A DNA stretch of 64,000 nt from Eutrophovita sp913057845 (GTDB taxonomy: Bacteria; Pseudomonadota; Gammaproteobacteria; Burkholderiales; Eutrophovitaceae): assembly GCA_963925895.1 (NCBI GenBank), contig CAWUVH010000003.1, forward strand, positions 123,952-187,951. The letters are read 5' to 3'. Positions within the stretch are counted from its first letter, which is position 1. Each line of letters opens with the position of its first letter. The position numbers were made by a program, and so were the translations under genes. Of this stretch, positions 18,323 through 26,292 are shown one piece after another. The notes below the pieces were generated by a model. That model had not been told where the DNA came from. It made no database searches and saw only the letters and a list, made by a program, of their open reading frames with translations.

Positions 18323-18925
18323 ATGAATTCGATACGTAATAAAATTGTCAGCGATATTGATACTGAGGGATACTCAATTACCCACAACTTCTTTAATGAT
18401 AGCGCGCTAGAGGCGTTGATGGCACGGAGTGATACTGGTCTTGCGCAAGGACGTTTTAGAGAGGCAGGTATTGGAACGGGATCACTGTACCAAATTCAAG
18501 AAAAAATACGGGGTGATCACATATGGTGGTTAAGCCCAGATGAAGTCGCGACGACGCCCGATATTTTTCTACAACTTGATCAACTGAAAGATCATCTCAA
18601 TCGAAAACTCTACCTCGGGCTTTTTGATTTTGAGTCTCATCTGGCGCGGTATAAGCCAGGGTCTGGATATGAGCGACATTATGACCGTCCTAAAGGTAGT
18701 GCGCGGCGCAAGTTGACGGTAACACTCTATTTAAACAAGGATTGGTCGGCAGAGTGCGGGGGTTACTTACGGCTATATTTGCCACCTAATTGCGAGACCT
18801 TCGTTGATGTTGAGCCGCGACTCGGAACGCTCGTTGTTTTCTTGAGTGAATTATTCCCACATGAGGTCTTGCCAAGCAATAGGGATCGATTAAGTCTTAC
18901 GGGATGGTTTTTAGAGCGTGCTTAG
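18323..18925 (+). CDS. 2-oxoglutarate/Fe(II) oxygenase, SM-20/EGLN-like prolyl hydroxylase fold
   Basis: The 200-residue protein has the double-stranded beta-helix metal triad: H119 and D121 in ERHYDRP, H180 in LFPHEVLPS, and the 2-oxoglutarate-binding arginine in NRDRLSLTGWF (R187 or R189). This matches the P4Hc/SM-20 group, whose bacterial members hydroxylate proteins such as EF-Tu (family knowledge). The target here is unknown. It begins 33 bases after matB on the same strand and ends 17 bases from the convergent TauE gene. Confidence 0.85.
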   Translation: MNSIRNKIVSDIDTEGYSITHNFFNDSALEALMARSDTGLAQGRFREAGIGTGSLYQIQEKIRGDHIWWLSPDEVATTPDIFLQLDQLKDHLNRKLYLGLFDFESHLARYKPGSGYERHYDRPKGSARRKLTVTLYLNKDWSAECGGYLRLYLPPNCETFVDVEPRLGTLVVFLSELFPHEVLPSNRDRLSLTGWFLERA

Positions 18926-18942
18926 CGTAAACCTAAAGTGGA

Positions 18943-19788
18943 TTAACTAAGCATGAATATCTCTACAAACATATTTATTGCCAGCACCATCAGAATTACA
19001 GCAAAGATGTTTTTTAAGCGTGACACAGGCATGGAGTGCGCCAGCTTCGCTCCGAATGGAACGGTTATGAATGTGCCGACAACAACGCCGAAGAGCGCGG
19101 GTAAATAAACGTAACCGAAACTAAGGTCAGGTAAGTTGGTTTTTCCTAGGCCATTCCATACATATCCAACGCTCCCCGCTATTGCGATGGGGAGCCCAAG
19201 CGCTGCCGATGTGCCTACTGCGTTTCGCATCGGCACATTGTGCATCAGCATCAGCGGAATGGTAATTACGCCTCCCCCAACGCCTACGAGGCTAGATAGC
19301 ATGCCAATTAGGCTGGAGCCAATACCCATGCCGATACTTTTTGGCAGGGTTCGCGTTGGCTTTGGTTTAAGCCCAAGAATGAGCTGCGCCGAAGAGTAAC
19401 TCGCGAAAAGAACAAAAACCCCAGCAAGCACTTGAGCATCTAGGTGTTCCGCAAAAAAACTTCCGCTGAAGGTGCCAATGATCAGATAAATTGAAGACTG
19501 TTTCACGGTGGGCCATAAAATAGCCCCTCGCGCATTGTGAGCGTAAATACTCGAGAAAGAGGTGAAGACGATCGAGGCTAAGGAGGTGCCGATCGCAAGG
19601 TGTAGGATACGATCCGTTGGAAAATCTTGGGCTGTAAAAAGAAATACCAAGAGGGGAACAAGCAGCGTGCCGCCACCAATCCCAAGTAGTCCCGCAAAAA
19701 AACCGACAAAGATCCCGATTGCCAGATAAGCCACCCACCAATACGCGATTAAATCCGGCATCAGATTAGCGTCTGGATGTAGCGCCAC
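18943..19788 (-). CDS. TauE/SafE-family membrane permease
   Basis: The 281-residue hydrophobic protein has two repeats of the family motif: GFFAGLLGIGGGTLLVPLL near residue 30 and SSLVGVGGGVITIPLML near 165. The family exports or imports sulfite, sulfoacetate and related anions; the substrate here is not known. The GTG/ATG region of this gene overlaps the end of the EVE-domain gene by 28 bases, so the two are probably co-translated. Confidence 0.9.
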   Translation of the reverse strand: MALHPDANLMPDLIAYWWVAYLAIGIFVGFFAGLLGIGGGTLLVPLLVFLFTAQDFPTDRILHLAIGTSLASIVFTSFSSIYAHNARGAILWPTVKQSSIYLIIGTFSGSFFAEHLDAQVLAGVFVLFASYSSAQLILGLKPKPTRTLPKSIGMGIGSSLIGMLSSLVGVGGGVITIPLMLMHNVPMRNAVGTSAALGLPIAIAGSVGYVWNGLGKTNLPDLSFGYVYLPALFGVVVGTFITVPFGAKLAHSMPVSRLKNIFAVILMVLAINMFVEIFMLS

Positions 19789-20234
19789 TCCTGCGACGTT
19801 ACAGGTGTAATGGATAATCGTGAGCCTTTTTGAAGTACTTTCATACTCTCGAGTTGAGGGTGGTCCCTCAAGTCCTGAAGCGATAAAAGCGCAGTTTTCC
19901 GAACGAATTTAATATCCACATTAAACCAACGAGGCTTCTCTTTTGTTGCCTTTGGGTCGAAGTAATCACTCACTTTATCGAATTGAGATGCATCGGGATA
20001 TGCTTCGCGTGCGACTTCGGCATAGCCAGCGATCCCAGGAGGCGAACAGTTGGAGTGATAAAACAGTACTCCGTCTCCAAGCGCCATGTCATCTTTCATG
20101 AAATTTCGAGCTTGATAATTGCGCACCCCATTCCATGGTTCGGTTTTTCTAGGACATTTCTGCAGATCATCAATGCTAAAAACGTTGGGCTCTGATTTCA
20201 TGAGCCAATATTGAGTGTGGCTTGATTTGGTCAT
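19761..20234 (-). CDS. EVE-domain protein
   Basis: The 157-residue protein is a full-length EVE domain (PUA-like fold), starting with QYWLMKSEPNVFSIDDL and containing WNGVRNYQARNFMKDDM and VLFYHSNCSPPGIAGYAEV. EVE domains bind modified bases in DNA or RNA in characterised cases. The gene lies directly downstream of 6S RNA and zapA, an arrangement I recall from other betaproteobacteria, which argues for a housekeeping gene rather than a defence module. Confidence 0.93.
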   Translation of the reverse strand: MTKSSHTQYWLMKSEPNVFSIDDLQKCPRKTEPWNGVRNYQARNFMKDDMALGDGVLFYHSNCSPPGIAGYAEVAREAYPDASQFDKVSDYFDPKATKEKPRWFNVDIKFVRKTALLSLQDLRDHPQLESMKVLQKGSRLSITPVTSQEWRYIQTLI

Positions 20235-20261
20235 TTTGTAGAGCCATCGTATTTGTTGATA

Positions 20262-20431
20262 TTCGCTGAGGAAGAGCTGCTCGTTTTATCCTGAACCAAA
20301 GGTTCAAGGCGGTCACCTTCCGAATGCCGCAGGTACATCCACCTGGGACGTGCGCAAAGGCATTGCATGAGTCGGCAACCTAAGCAATTTTATTGGTTCA
20401 GAAAATTAATCGAGCAGCTCTTCCTCAGCAA
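20262..20431 (-). ncRNA. ssrS: 6S RNA
   Basis: 6S RNA mimics an open promoter and binds the sigma70 RNA polymerase holoenzyme. Between zapA and the EVE gene a perfect 19-bp inverted repeat (GCTGAGGAAGAGCTGCTCG at 20265-20283, complement at 20411-20429) closes a roughly 170-nt imperfect hairpin. On the minus strand the 3' half contains CCTTGAACC-TTT-GGTTCAGG, matching the conserved hairpin of E. coli 6S RNA. A TAAAGT element at 20437-20442 is well placed for a start near 20430. Exact ends are estimates. Confidence 0.88.
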
Positions 20432-20439
20432 ACGTAACT

Positions 20440-20745
20440 TTAAAATAGCTTTTCTTGGTCATTTAAAACGGTGTCAATTTGTTTGCTCATCGTAGCGATT
20501 TTACCTCTTAACTCATCCAGATTGATACCGCGGGTTTGCAGGGTGAGCAATTGGTGGGAAATATTGAGAGCCGCCATGATCACGATTCTATCGGAGCCGA
20601 CAATTTTTCCACCCTCTCGAATGTCTTTAATTTGATCATCGAGTAACGCGACTGCGTTGAGTAACGCTTCCTTTTCATCTTCGTTGCAGGTTAACCGAAT
20701 GGGCTTACCAAGAATTTCCACTTCTAACATGGTCGGAGTGGTCAC
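20440..20745 (-). CDS. zapA: cell division protein ZapA
   Basis: ZapA cross-links FtsZ filaments at the Z-ring. The 101-residue protein has the N-terminal globular part (MLEVEILGKPIRLTCNEDE) and a C-terminal coiled coil. It starts with GTG at 20745, overlapping the TGA of the upstream ZapB-like gene (GTGA); an in-frame ATG at 20730 is an alternative start. 6S RNA begins about 9 bases after its stop. Confidence 0.93.
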   Translation of the reverse strand: MTTPTMLEVEILGKPIRLTCNEDEKEALLNAVALLDDQIKDIREGGKIVGSDRIVIMAALNISHQLLTLQTRGINLDELRGKIATMSKQIDTVLNDQEKLF

Positions 20746-20945
20746 GCAGGGCTCGTTTCTTTTTTGCGTTCTATGAGGGTTTCTAATTTGTTGGCTGCAA
20801 GATCTATCCTTTTTTGCAGTTCCTGTTTGTTATTTTCAGCCAAAACGATTTTTTGTCGCAGGGCAAAGTTCTCACCTCTGAGGTTGTGAGTGAGCCGGAT
20901 TAATTCATCCAATTTTTGTTCAAGAGATTTAAGTTGAGCGTACAT
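20742..20945 (-). CDS. ZapB-like coiled-coil protein (TIGR02449 type)
   Basis: The 67-residue protein is predicted to be coiled coil throughout, with heptads in QLKSLEQKLDELIRLTHNLRGEN and following. Small proteins of this type precede zapA in many beta- and gammaproteobacteria and are thought to act with ZapA at the division site. The ATG at 20945 lies at the predicted transcript start (promoter at 20952-20979), leaving no room for a Shine-Dalgarno. No other in-frame start is usable downstream without losing the coil. Confidence 0.85.
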   Translation of the reverse strand: MYAQLKSLEQKLDELIRLTHNLRGENFALRQKIVLAENNKQELQKRIDLAANKLETLIERKKETSPA

Positions 20946-20951
20946 TAATAA

Positions 20952-20979
20952 ACTATAAGGGCCGCTGTTAAAAAGTCAA
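20952..20979 (-). promoter_or_regulatory. sigma70 promoter for the ZapB-like/zapA/6S unit
   Basis: On the minus strand, -35 TTGACT (20974-20979) and -10 TATAGT (20952-20957) are separated by 16 bp. Counting 7 bases past the -10 puts the start at the A of the ATG at 20945, so the mRNA may be leaderless. Confidence 0.65.
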
Positions 20980-21029
20980 CTGACCAAAAATTTACGACCG
21001 TATTTTTGTATACCGTGTACACTCCCTAT

Positions 21030-21246
21030 CAGTGGTGCCTGTGCGCTCTTTCTAGGGCAAACGGGATAATCGGGAAACAGGTGAATCTTAAATATGAGTG
21101 ATCCCTGTGCTGCCCCCGCAACGGTAAACAAGCGCGAACTTTACACCAGTAGCCCATAAACTACTGAGCCACCTAGAATGCGAGTACTCACTATCGCTTT
21201 TTGGGAAAGGTGTGAAGGTATTACTTGTGAGCCCGGAGACCGGCCA
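21030..21246 (+). promoter_or_regulatory. cobalamin (B12) riboswitch
   Basis: The gap from 20946 to 21327 is occupied by this element. In order it shows GGTGCC (21034), AACGGGATAATCGGG (about 21060-21074), the B12 box GCTGCCCCCGCAACGG (21109-21124), TTTGGGAAAGGTG (about 21200-21212) and the closing GAGCCCGGAGACCGGCC (21229-21245). These match the AdoCbl riboswitch consensus closely. It precedes a TonB-dependent receptor gene, as expected for vitamin B12 uptake control. Confidence 0.95.
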
Positions 21247-21260
21247 CTGAATGTGTGGTG

Positions 21261-21285
21261 GTGCCGACTTGTCGGCACTTTGTTT
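21261..21285 (+). terminator. intrinsic terminator, expression platform of the B12 riboswitch
   Basis: GTGCCGA and TCGGCAC form a 7-bp GC-rich stem with a CTTG loop (21261-21278), followed by TTTGTTT. It starts 15 bases after the aptamer and 50 bases before the receptor ATG, suggesting control by premature termination. A second small hairpin (TGCAC/GTGCA, 21291-21305) lies between it and the ribosome site. Confidence 0.72.
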
Positions 21286-21327
21286 AACTTTGCACGGCGG
21301 GTGCAAAATAAATCAACGAGGTCTTTA

Positions 21328-23412
21328 ATGAACTATTCTTTACAGGCAAGGTTTTCCTTCGCCATTCCCTTGGTGGCTTGCGTCCTAGTGACAAGTCCAA
21401 TATACGCGCAACAACAAATAAACATTGACCCTGTTTTGGTTACCCTGGATCGATTTGAGGAGAAGTCTTCACGGGCATCCTTGGGCATGGAAATTATCAC
21501 ATCTAACCAGATTGAGGCGGCCGGCCACCAAAGTTTGCCGGAGTTTCTGTCGTCCCACAGTGGTCTTTCCCTAGTAAACAATTTTTTTGGTAACGGTACC
21601 CAGTCGGCAGCCATCGACATACGGGGCTATGGTGCGGTGGGAGACGAGAACACCCTTGTGTTGCTCAACGGGGTGAGGATTAAGAACAATGATCTCAGTT
21701 CTGTTAACTGGTCGTCAATACCGCTCGACAGTATTGACCGTATCGAGATTGTAAAAGGGTCTGGCGGCGTTCTTTATGGCGCCGGCGCAACGGCAGGTTA
21801 CATAAATGTCATTACGAAGCGCCAAAAGCCCAATGAACGAACTGCGCAGGTGCGCACTACAGTGGGTTCATTCGGGACCCGCTCAATGGATATGTCAGGT
21901 ACGACCTCAGGCGAAAACGCGGGGCTTTGGGTCTTTGGCCAACGTTATAATTCCGATAATTATCGAGAAAATAATGAGGAGAGGCGTTCAGTCGCTAAAT
22001 TAGATTATCAGTGGTTTGGAGATTTAAATACACTCACATTTTCCGCTGGCGCCGATAGATTAGATTTAAGAACGCCGGGTGATTTACTTATTAATCCAGA
22101 TGGTGGAACACCTATTAGTTCTATTGATCGGCAATCGTCAGACTCTAAGAATGACTTTACTACACTCGATGGAAATAACGCGACGCTCTCATTGATGCAA
22201 GACATGGGGCGATGGACCATGATTGAGGAACTCTCGTTTCGGGATAGTGATTCTAGTTTATTCGCCCAGGGCTCTCAGCAATTCTCAAACATCGAAACGG
22301 AAGTATGGCAATTTTCTCCCCGTGCCAAATATAACGCCTCGGACGTCTTAATGGGTAGTGAATTTATTTTCGGATTAGATTATTTTAAGTGGGATCGAAC
22401 CCATACGCGCGCAACGACTGAATTTACCCAACCATTTGGAGTGGCTGATTTAGATCAGACGAATATTGGGGTCTATGGTCGAGGCACTTTCGGCGTTACG
22501 GAACAGCTAACCGCGGTTTTGGGTTTTCGACACGAACAACAGGATGGCGAAGCTAATGACGCTGTGAATGCGGCTGCCCCAACTCCTTTTAGCACCCCTA
22601 ATAATGCCGCTGCGCCAACATCTCAGACTTTGAAAAACAATGCCTACGATCTTGGGGCTACGTACTCCATGGAGAGTGGAGTTGATATTAAGGTCAGTAC
22701 AAGCCGAGCCTTCCGTGTTGCTAATTCAGACGAAGTCTTTGTGGATGCCTTTAATGGCGTAACCTTTGAGAATGACAGAACGTTCGTTTTTCTGGAGCCA
22801 CAGGTTAGCTATACACACGAAATTGGCGTGAGCCTAGCGGGCAACCAAACCTTTGTGAGTGCAAGTGTATTTCAAACGGACACTCGAAATGAGATCAGAT
22901 TAGATCCGGTCGCCTTTGTAAATACAAATTACTCCGTCACGCAAAGACGTGGGATCGAGCTTCAAACGACTTGGCGAGATGAACGTTGGTTGGTTAAGGG
23001 TAATTTTTCCTATATCCAGCCTAAATTTTTAAATGGCGAGCGCGGTGGCGTTTCGCTTGCCAATAAGGATATTCCGTTGGTGCCACGAAATAAGATTGGA
23101 CTATCAGCGGATTTAGGCCTCGCTAAAAACTATATGGTAGGCGCGAAACTGAATTACACGAGCGACCAATTCATGACCAATGATGAAATTAATTCCTTTG
23201 GACGAAAAATACCGAGTTATTCTGTTCTTGATCTCAACATTAGAAAAAATGTAGGTCCTTGGACGCTCGCACTTAACGTGAATAATGCCTTAGACAAAGA
23301 GTATTTTACATTTGCTGTGAATAGCACTACAGCTGGTAACGATGCATTTAATTTTTACCCGTTGCCAGAGCGATCCGTGTTCCTTACCGCAAGCTATGCG
23401 TTTGGCCAATGA
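21328..23412 (+). CDS. TonB-dependent outer-membrane receptor, BtuB-like (cobalamin uptake)
   Basis: The start ATG 21328 has ACGAGGT 7 bases upstream and gives 694 residues; longer frames would run through the riboswitch. A signal peptide ends at SPIYA (residue 27). The TonB box region DPVLVTLDR follows near 34, then the plug domain (SLPEFLSSHSGLSLVNNFFG, DTRGYG-like IDIRGYGAVG) and a 22-strand barrel ending in the aromatic YAFGQ. The riboswitch indicates a corrinoid or other cobalamin-related ligand. No btuFCD genes are in the window. Confidence 0.9.
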   Translation: MNYSLQARFSFAIPLVACVLVTSPIYAQQQINIDPVLVTLDRFEEKSSRASLGMEIITSNQIEAAGHQSLPEFLSSHSGLSLVNNFFGNGTQSAAIDIRGYGAVGDENTLVLLNGVRIKNNDLSSVNWSSIPLDSIDRIEIVKGSGGVLYGAGATAGYINVITKRQKPNERTAQVRTTVGSFGTRSMDMSGTTSGENAGLWVFGQRYNSDNYRENNEERRSVAKLDYQWFGDLNTLTFSAGADRLDLRTPGDLLINPDGGTPISSIDRQSSDSKNDFTTLDGNNATLSLMQDMGRWTMIEELSFRDSDSSLFAQGSQQFSNIETEVWQFSPRAKYNASDVLMGSEFIFGLDYFKWDRTHTRATTEFTQPFGVADLDQTNIGVYGRGTFGVTEQLTAVLGFRHEQQDGEANDAVNAAAPTPFSTPNNAAAPTSQTLKNNAYDLGATYSMESGVDIKVSTSRAFRVANSDEVFVDAFNGVTFENDRTFVFLEPQVSYTHEIGVSLAGNQTFVSASVFQTDTRNEIRLDPVAFVNTNYSVTQRRGIELQTTWRDERWLVKGNFSYIQPKFLNGERGGVSLANKDIPLVPRNKIGLSADLGLAKNYMVGAKLNYTSDQFMTNDEINSFGRKIPSYSVLDLNIRKNVGPWTLALNVNNALDKEYFTFAVNSTTAGNDAFNFYPLPERSVFLTASYAFGQ

Positions 23413-23446
23413 GCCCGGGATCTTAATGTACGGTTAACCCTCAAGC

Positions 23447-23482
23447 AGGCCCCAACAATGCTGGTCGTTTTTGTCGGGGTCT
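23447..23482 (+). other. stem-loop between the receptor and exporter genes
   Basis: AGGCCCCAACAA (23447-23458) pairs with TTGTCGGGGTCT (23471-23482), with one mismatch and one G-T pair and a 12-base loop. It is 34 bases after the receptor stop. There is no T-run after the stem, so it may be a weak or Rho-assisted terminator or an mRNA-stabilising hairpin. Confidence 0.4.
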
Positions 23483-23497
23483 GTTAAATTGCGATCG

Positions 23498-25255
23498 ATG
23501 GAAACAGAAAAGAGCTCACAGCTTTATTTTCGTTTGTTGGGATACCTCAAGCCTTACTCACTGGTATTCTCAATATCGATTTTTGGAATGATCCTCGCTG
23601 CGGCCACAGAAGTCGCGCTCCCGGTCGTGATTAAGCCGTTCTTAGATGGCACTTTTATTGATAAAGATCCCACTTTAATGACCTGGACGCCGATTGCGCT
23701 CGTCCTGATATTTTTAGTGCGAGGGGTTGGTGGGTTTATTGCCCAATATGCGAGTGCGTGGGTCGGAAACAAGATGGTTATGGATCTGCGAGAGGAGATG
23801 TTTGAGAAGATACTCGTTTTGCCGTTGAAGTATTTTCACGAACACAGCTCTGGAAGCCAATTATCTAAATTCACCTTTGATGTCTCGTTGGTCCAATATG
23901 CGGCTACTCAGGTCATCACCGTATTCGTTAAAGACTCGTTAACCGTTATCGGGTTGCTGGGATACTTAATTTACCTTGATTGGAAGTTAACCCTTATATC
24001 ACTCATTATGTTGCCGCCGATCGCACTCGTCGTGCGATATTTTAATGGTCGATTACGTTGGGCAAGTAGAGAAACTCAGGACTCAGTCGGCACGGTTACT
24101 GAGGTCGTTCAAGAATCAATCGATTGCAATAAAGTCGTTAAAATTTTTAGTGGACAGGAAGCGGAGCGTAAACGTTTTTTCGAAGCGAGTAACAAGTTAC
24201 GCAGACTGTTGATGAAGCAGACGATGGCGGTAGCGGCAAATGTGCCGATTGTTCAACTCATAGCCTCCATTGCTACTGCTGTTGTGATTTACCACGTGAT
24301 GGGTCAGGTGCGGGTGGGTGAAATTACGGTAGGGGGTTTTGTTTCATATCTGGCCGCACTGTTGATGCTGACGTCGCCCATAAAACGACTCACCGGCATC
24401 ATGGAGCACTTACAAAGAGGTTTGGCTGCGTGTGAAAGTGTCTTCGGTCTCATTGATGAAGAGTCGGAGGAGGACGAAGGAACAGTCGAGTTAGACTCTG
24501 TTCGTGGAGAGATCGTTTTTGATGGCGTGTGTTTCAAATATCCCGGTGCTGATGTTTACGCGCTGGAGGAGATTGATTTAACAATTAAGCCGGGAGAGAG
24601 TGTGGCTATTGTTGGTAGTTCTGGAAGTGGCAAAACCACCTTGGCAAACATGTTGCCGAGATTTTTTTCCCCAACAAAAGGTCGAGTATTCGTTGATGGC
24701 CAGGAAATAGCAGCCATTACTTTAAAGAATTTGCGTTCCAATATTGCACTGGTGAGTCAAGAAGTCGCGCTATTCAATGACTCGGTAGTAGCTAATATTA
24801 TTTATGGATCTGCTGCCGAGGCTGAACCGCAACGGATTATAGATGCCGCTGATGGTGCATTTGCAACAGAATTTATCAACAAACTCGCAGACGGCTTCGA
24901 GTCGGGTGTTGGTGAGAAAGGAATGAAGTTATCAGGTGGTCAACGTCAGCGATTAGCGATTGCTCGTACGCTGTTTAAAGATGCCCCCATCGTCATAATG
25001 GACGAGGCCACATCGGCACTTGATGCTGCTTCGGAAAAGCTTGTGAAAGAGGCATTTGAGCGACTCAGGCAGGGTCGAACAACCATTATTATTGCTCATC
25101 GATTCTCTACAATAGAAAATGTCGATAGAATTGTTGTCATGGATTCAGGCCGAATCGTTGAAGTCGGTACCCACGATGAGTTGATGAACCAAAAAGGTCG
25201 ATATGAGAAGCTCTATGCGGTCTATGCGAGTGGTGGAGATGTAAAGATCAATTAG
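23498..25255 (+). CDS. msbA: MsbA-type ABC exporter (lipid A-core flippase family)
   Basis: This half-transporter fuses a six-helix membrane domain (about 1-310) with an ATPase domain. Walker A GSSGSGKT is at 373-380, LSGGQRQRLAIART at 478 onward and Walker B IVIMDEATSALD follows. From ATG 23498 it has 585 residues, the usual MsbA length; a TTG at 23471 would add nine residues inside the upstream hairpin. MsbA flips lipid A-core across the inner membrane. Related multidrug exporters cannot be excluded because lpxK is not adjacent. Confidence 0.85.
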   Translation: METEKSSQLYFRLLGYLKPYSLVFSISIFGMILAAATEVALPVVIKPFLDGTFIDKDPTLMTWTPIALVLIFLVRGVGGFIAQYASAWVGNKMVMDLREEMFEKILVLPLKYFHEHSSGSQLSKFTFDVSLVQYAATQVITVFVKDSLTVIGLLGYLIYLDWKLTLISLIMLPPIALVVRYFNGRLRWASRETQDSVGTVTEVVQESIDCNKVVKIFSGQEAERKRFFEASNKLRRLLMKQTMAVAANVPIVQLIASIATAVVIYHVMGQVRVGEITVGGFVSYLAALLMLTSPIKRLTGIMEHLQRGLAACESVFGLIDEESEEDEGTVELDSVRGEIVFDGVCFKYPGADVYALEEIDLTIKPGESVAIVGSSGSGKTTLANMLPRFFSPTKGRVFVDGQEIAAITLKNLRSNIALVSQEVALFNDSVVANIIYGSAAEAEPQRIIDAADGAFATEFINKLADGFESGVGEKGMKLSGGQRQRLAIARTLFKDAPIVIMDEATSALDAASEKLVKEAFERLRQGRTTIIIAHRFSTIENVDRIVVMDSGRIVEVGTHDELMNQKGRYEKLYAVYASGGDVKIN

Positions 25256-25330
25256 TTTTAACTCGTGCGCTTACTCTTTTGGTCGAGGTGCGATTTTTCT
25301 CATGTGATTTGTTTGGCCACGGAGTACAAA

Positions 25331-25342
25331 TCTAACGTTAGA
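25331..25342. promoter_or_regulatory. perfect 12-bp palindrome upstream of the dioxygenase gene
   Basis: TCTAACGTTAGA is a perfect palindrome ending 21 bases before the ATG at 25363. A -35-like TTGTTT (25309-25314) is 16 bp upstream of TCTAAC, so the palindrome would overlap the -10 and could serve as an operator. No regulator gene is adjacent. Confidence 0.4.
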
Positions 25343-25362
25343 TAGGATAAGGAGTCGGAAAG

Positions 25363-26292
25363 ATGAAGGTCCATCCCACTAGAAAATTTGATAACACTCC
25401 CAAAAGCTACTCACATATTACAGCGACTCCATTAGCAGCGGCGATGGGTGCCGAAATCAGGGGTGTTGATATCAGCACCATTACCGACGCTCAATTTCTA
25501 GAGGTCGAGGATGCGCTCTATCGACACAAAATGATTTATTTAAGAAACCAAAAATTCTCGCATGCGGATCAAGAGTCATTCTCCTTGCGTTTTGGTGAAT
25601 TTGCAGATGATGCGTACACAACAGGTGTTGATGGCCATCGTAATGTTCATCCAGTAATTATGGAAGCAGACGCTCGTGTTGATATGGTGTTTGGTAATGG
25701 TTGGCATGTTGATTCTCCATTCATGAAGCAACCACCTTCTGTGAGTATGCTCTACGGGGTAGAAGTTCCGCCCTATGGTGGCGACACCATGTGGGCAAAT
25801 ACAGTGCTTGCTTACAATTGTTTAAGCGAAGCAATGAAGGATCTTGTAGCTCCATTGAAAATTCACTTTTCGGCGAATGGTGTTGTCAATCAGCTAAAAA
25901 AAGAGGCGGATGACAAACGCAAAAAAGATGTTGATGGCGGCCGGACTAAAGGGTTTGGTTCAATGGAGCTCGATATGAAAACGCAAAGTATGGTTGAGGG
26001 AAGTTTTCATCCGCTCGTACGTACTCATCCTAAGTCGGGTGAGCGAGCGCTGTATGTTGATCAAACGTATTCAAACGGTATAGAGGGTTTAACCACTGAC
26101 GAGTCAGCAGGGCTTCTGAGTTTTCTTAAAGAACATGTCACTCAACCTGCCTTCACGTGTCGACTAAGATGGGAGCAAGATACGTTCGTGCTTTGGGATA
26201 ATCGTGGTTGTTGTCATCATGCGTTTAATGACTATGATGGACATAGAAGAGAATTGTATCGAACAACTGTGAAGGGTGAAGTTCCCGCTTAA
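25363..26292 (+). CDS. TauD/TfdA-family 2-oxoglutarate dioxygenase
   Basis: The family uses Fe(II) and 2-oxoglutarate to hydroxylate small acids such as taurine or 2,4-D. The facial triad is H115-x-D117 in WHVDSP and H285 in DNRGCCHHAFNDYDG, with the 2-oxoglutarate arginine in HRRELYRTT. Length 309 is normal. The start has AAGGAG 9 bases upstream. The substrate is unknown; no sulfonate importer is adjacent. The TAA stop shares bases with the stop of the convergent hydrolase gene (TTAA). Confidence 0.9.
   Translation: MKVHPTRKFDNTPKSYSHITATPLAAAMGAEIRGVDISTITDAQFLEVEDALYRHKMIYLRNQKFSHADQESFSLRFGEFADDAYTTGVDGHRNVHPVIMEADARVDMVFGNGWHVDSPFMKQPPSVSMLYGVEVPPYGGDTMWANTVLAYNCLSEAMKDLVAPLKIHFSANGVVNQLKKEADDKRKKDVDGGRTKGFGSMELDMKTQSMVEGSFHPLVRTHPKSGERALYVDQTYSNGIEGLTTDESAGLLSFLKEHVTQPAFTCRLRWEQDTFVLWDNRGCCHHAFNDYDGHRRELYRTTVKGEVPA

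Noticed and set aside
19761..20234. EVE-domain gene as part of a defence island
   Set aside because: Its neighbours are zapA, 6S RNA and a permease, the ordinary housekeeping setting; no nuclease, methylase or toxin gene is near.
21178..21327. N-terminal extension of the TonB receptor
   Set aside because: This stretch encodes the B12 riboswitch and its terminator; the signal peptide begins only at ATG 21328.
24285..24305. CACGTG-containing sequence as a parS site
   Set aside because: Only the core matches; the flanks are not palindromic and it lies inside the msbA coding region.
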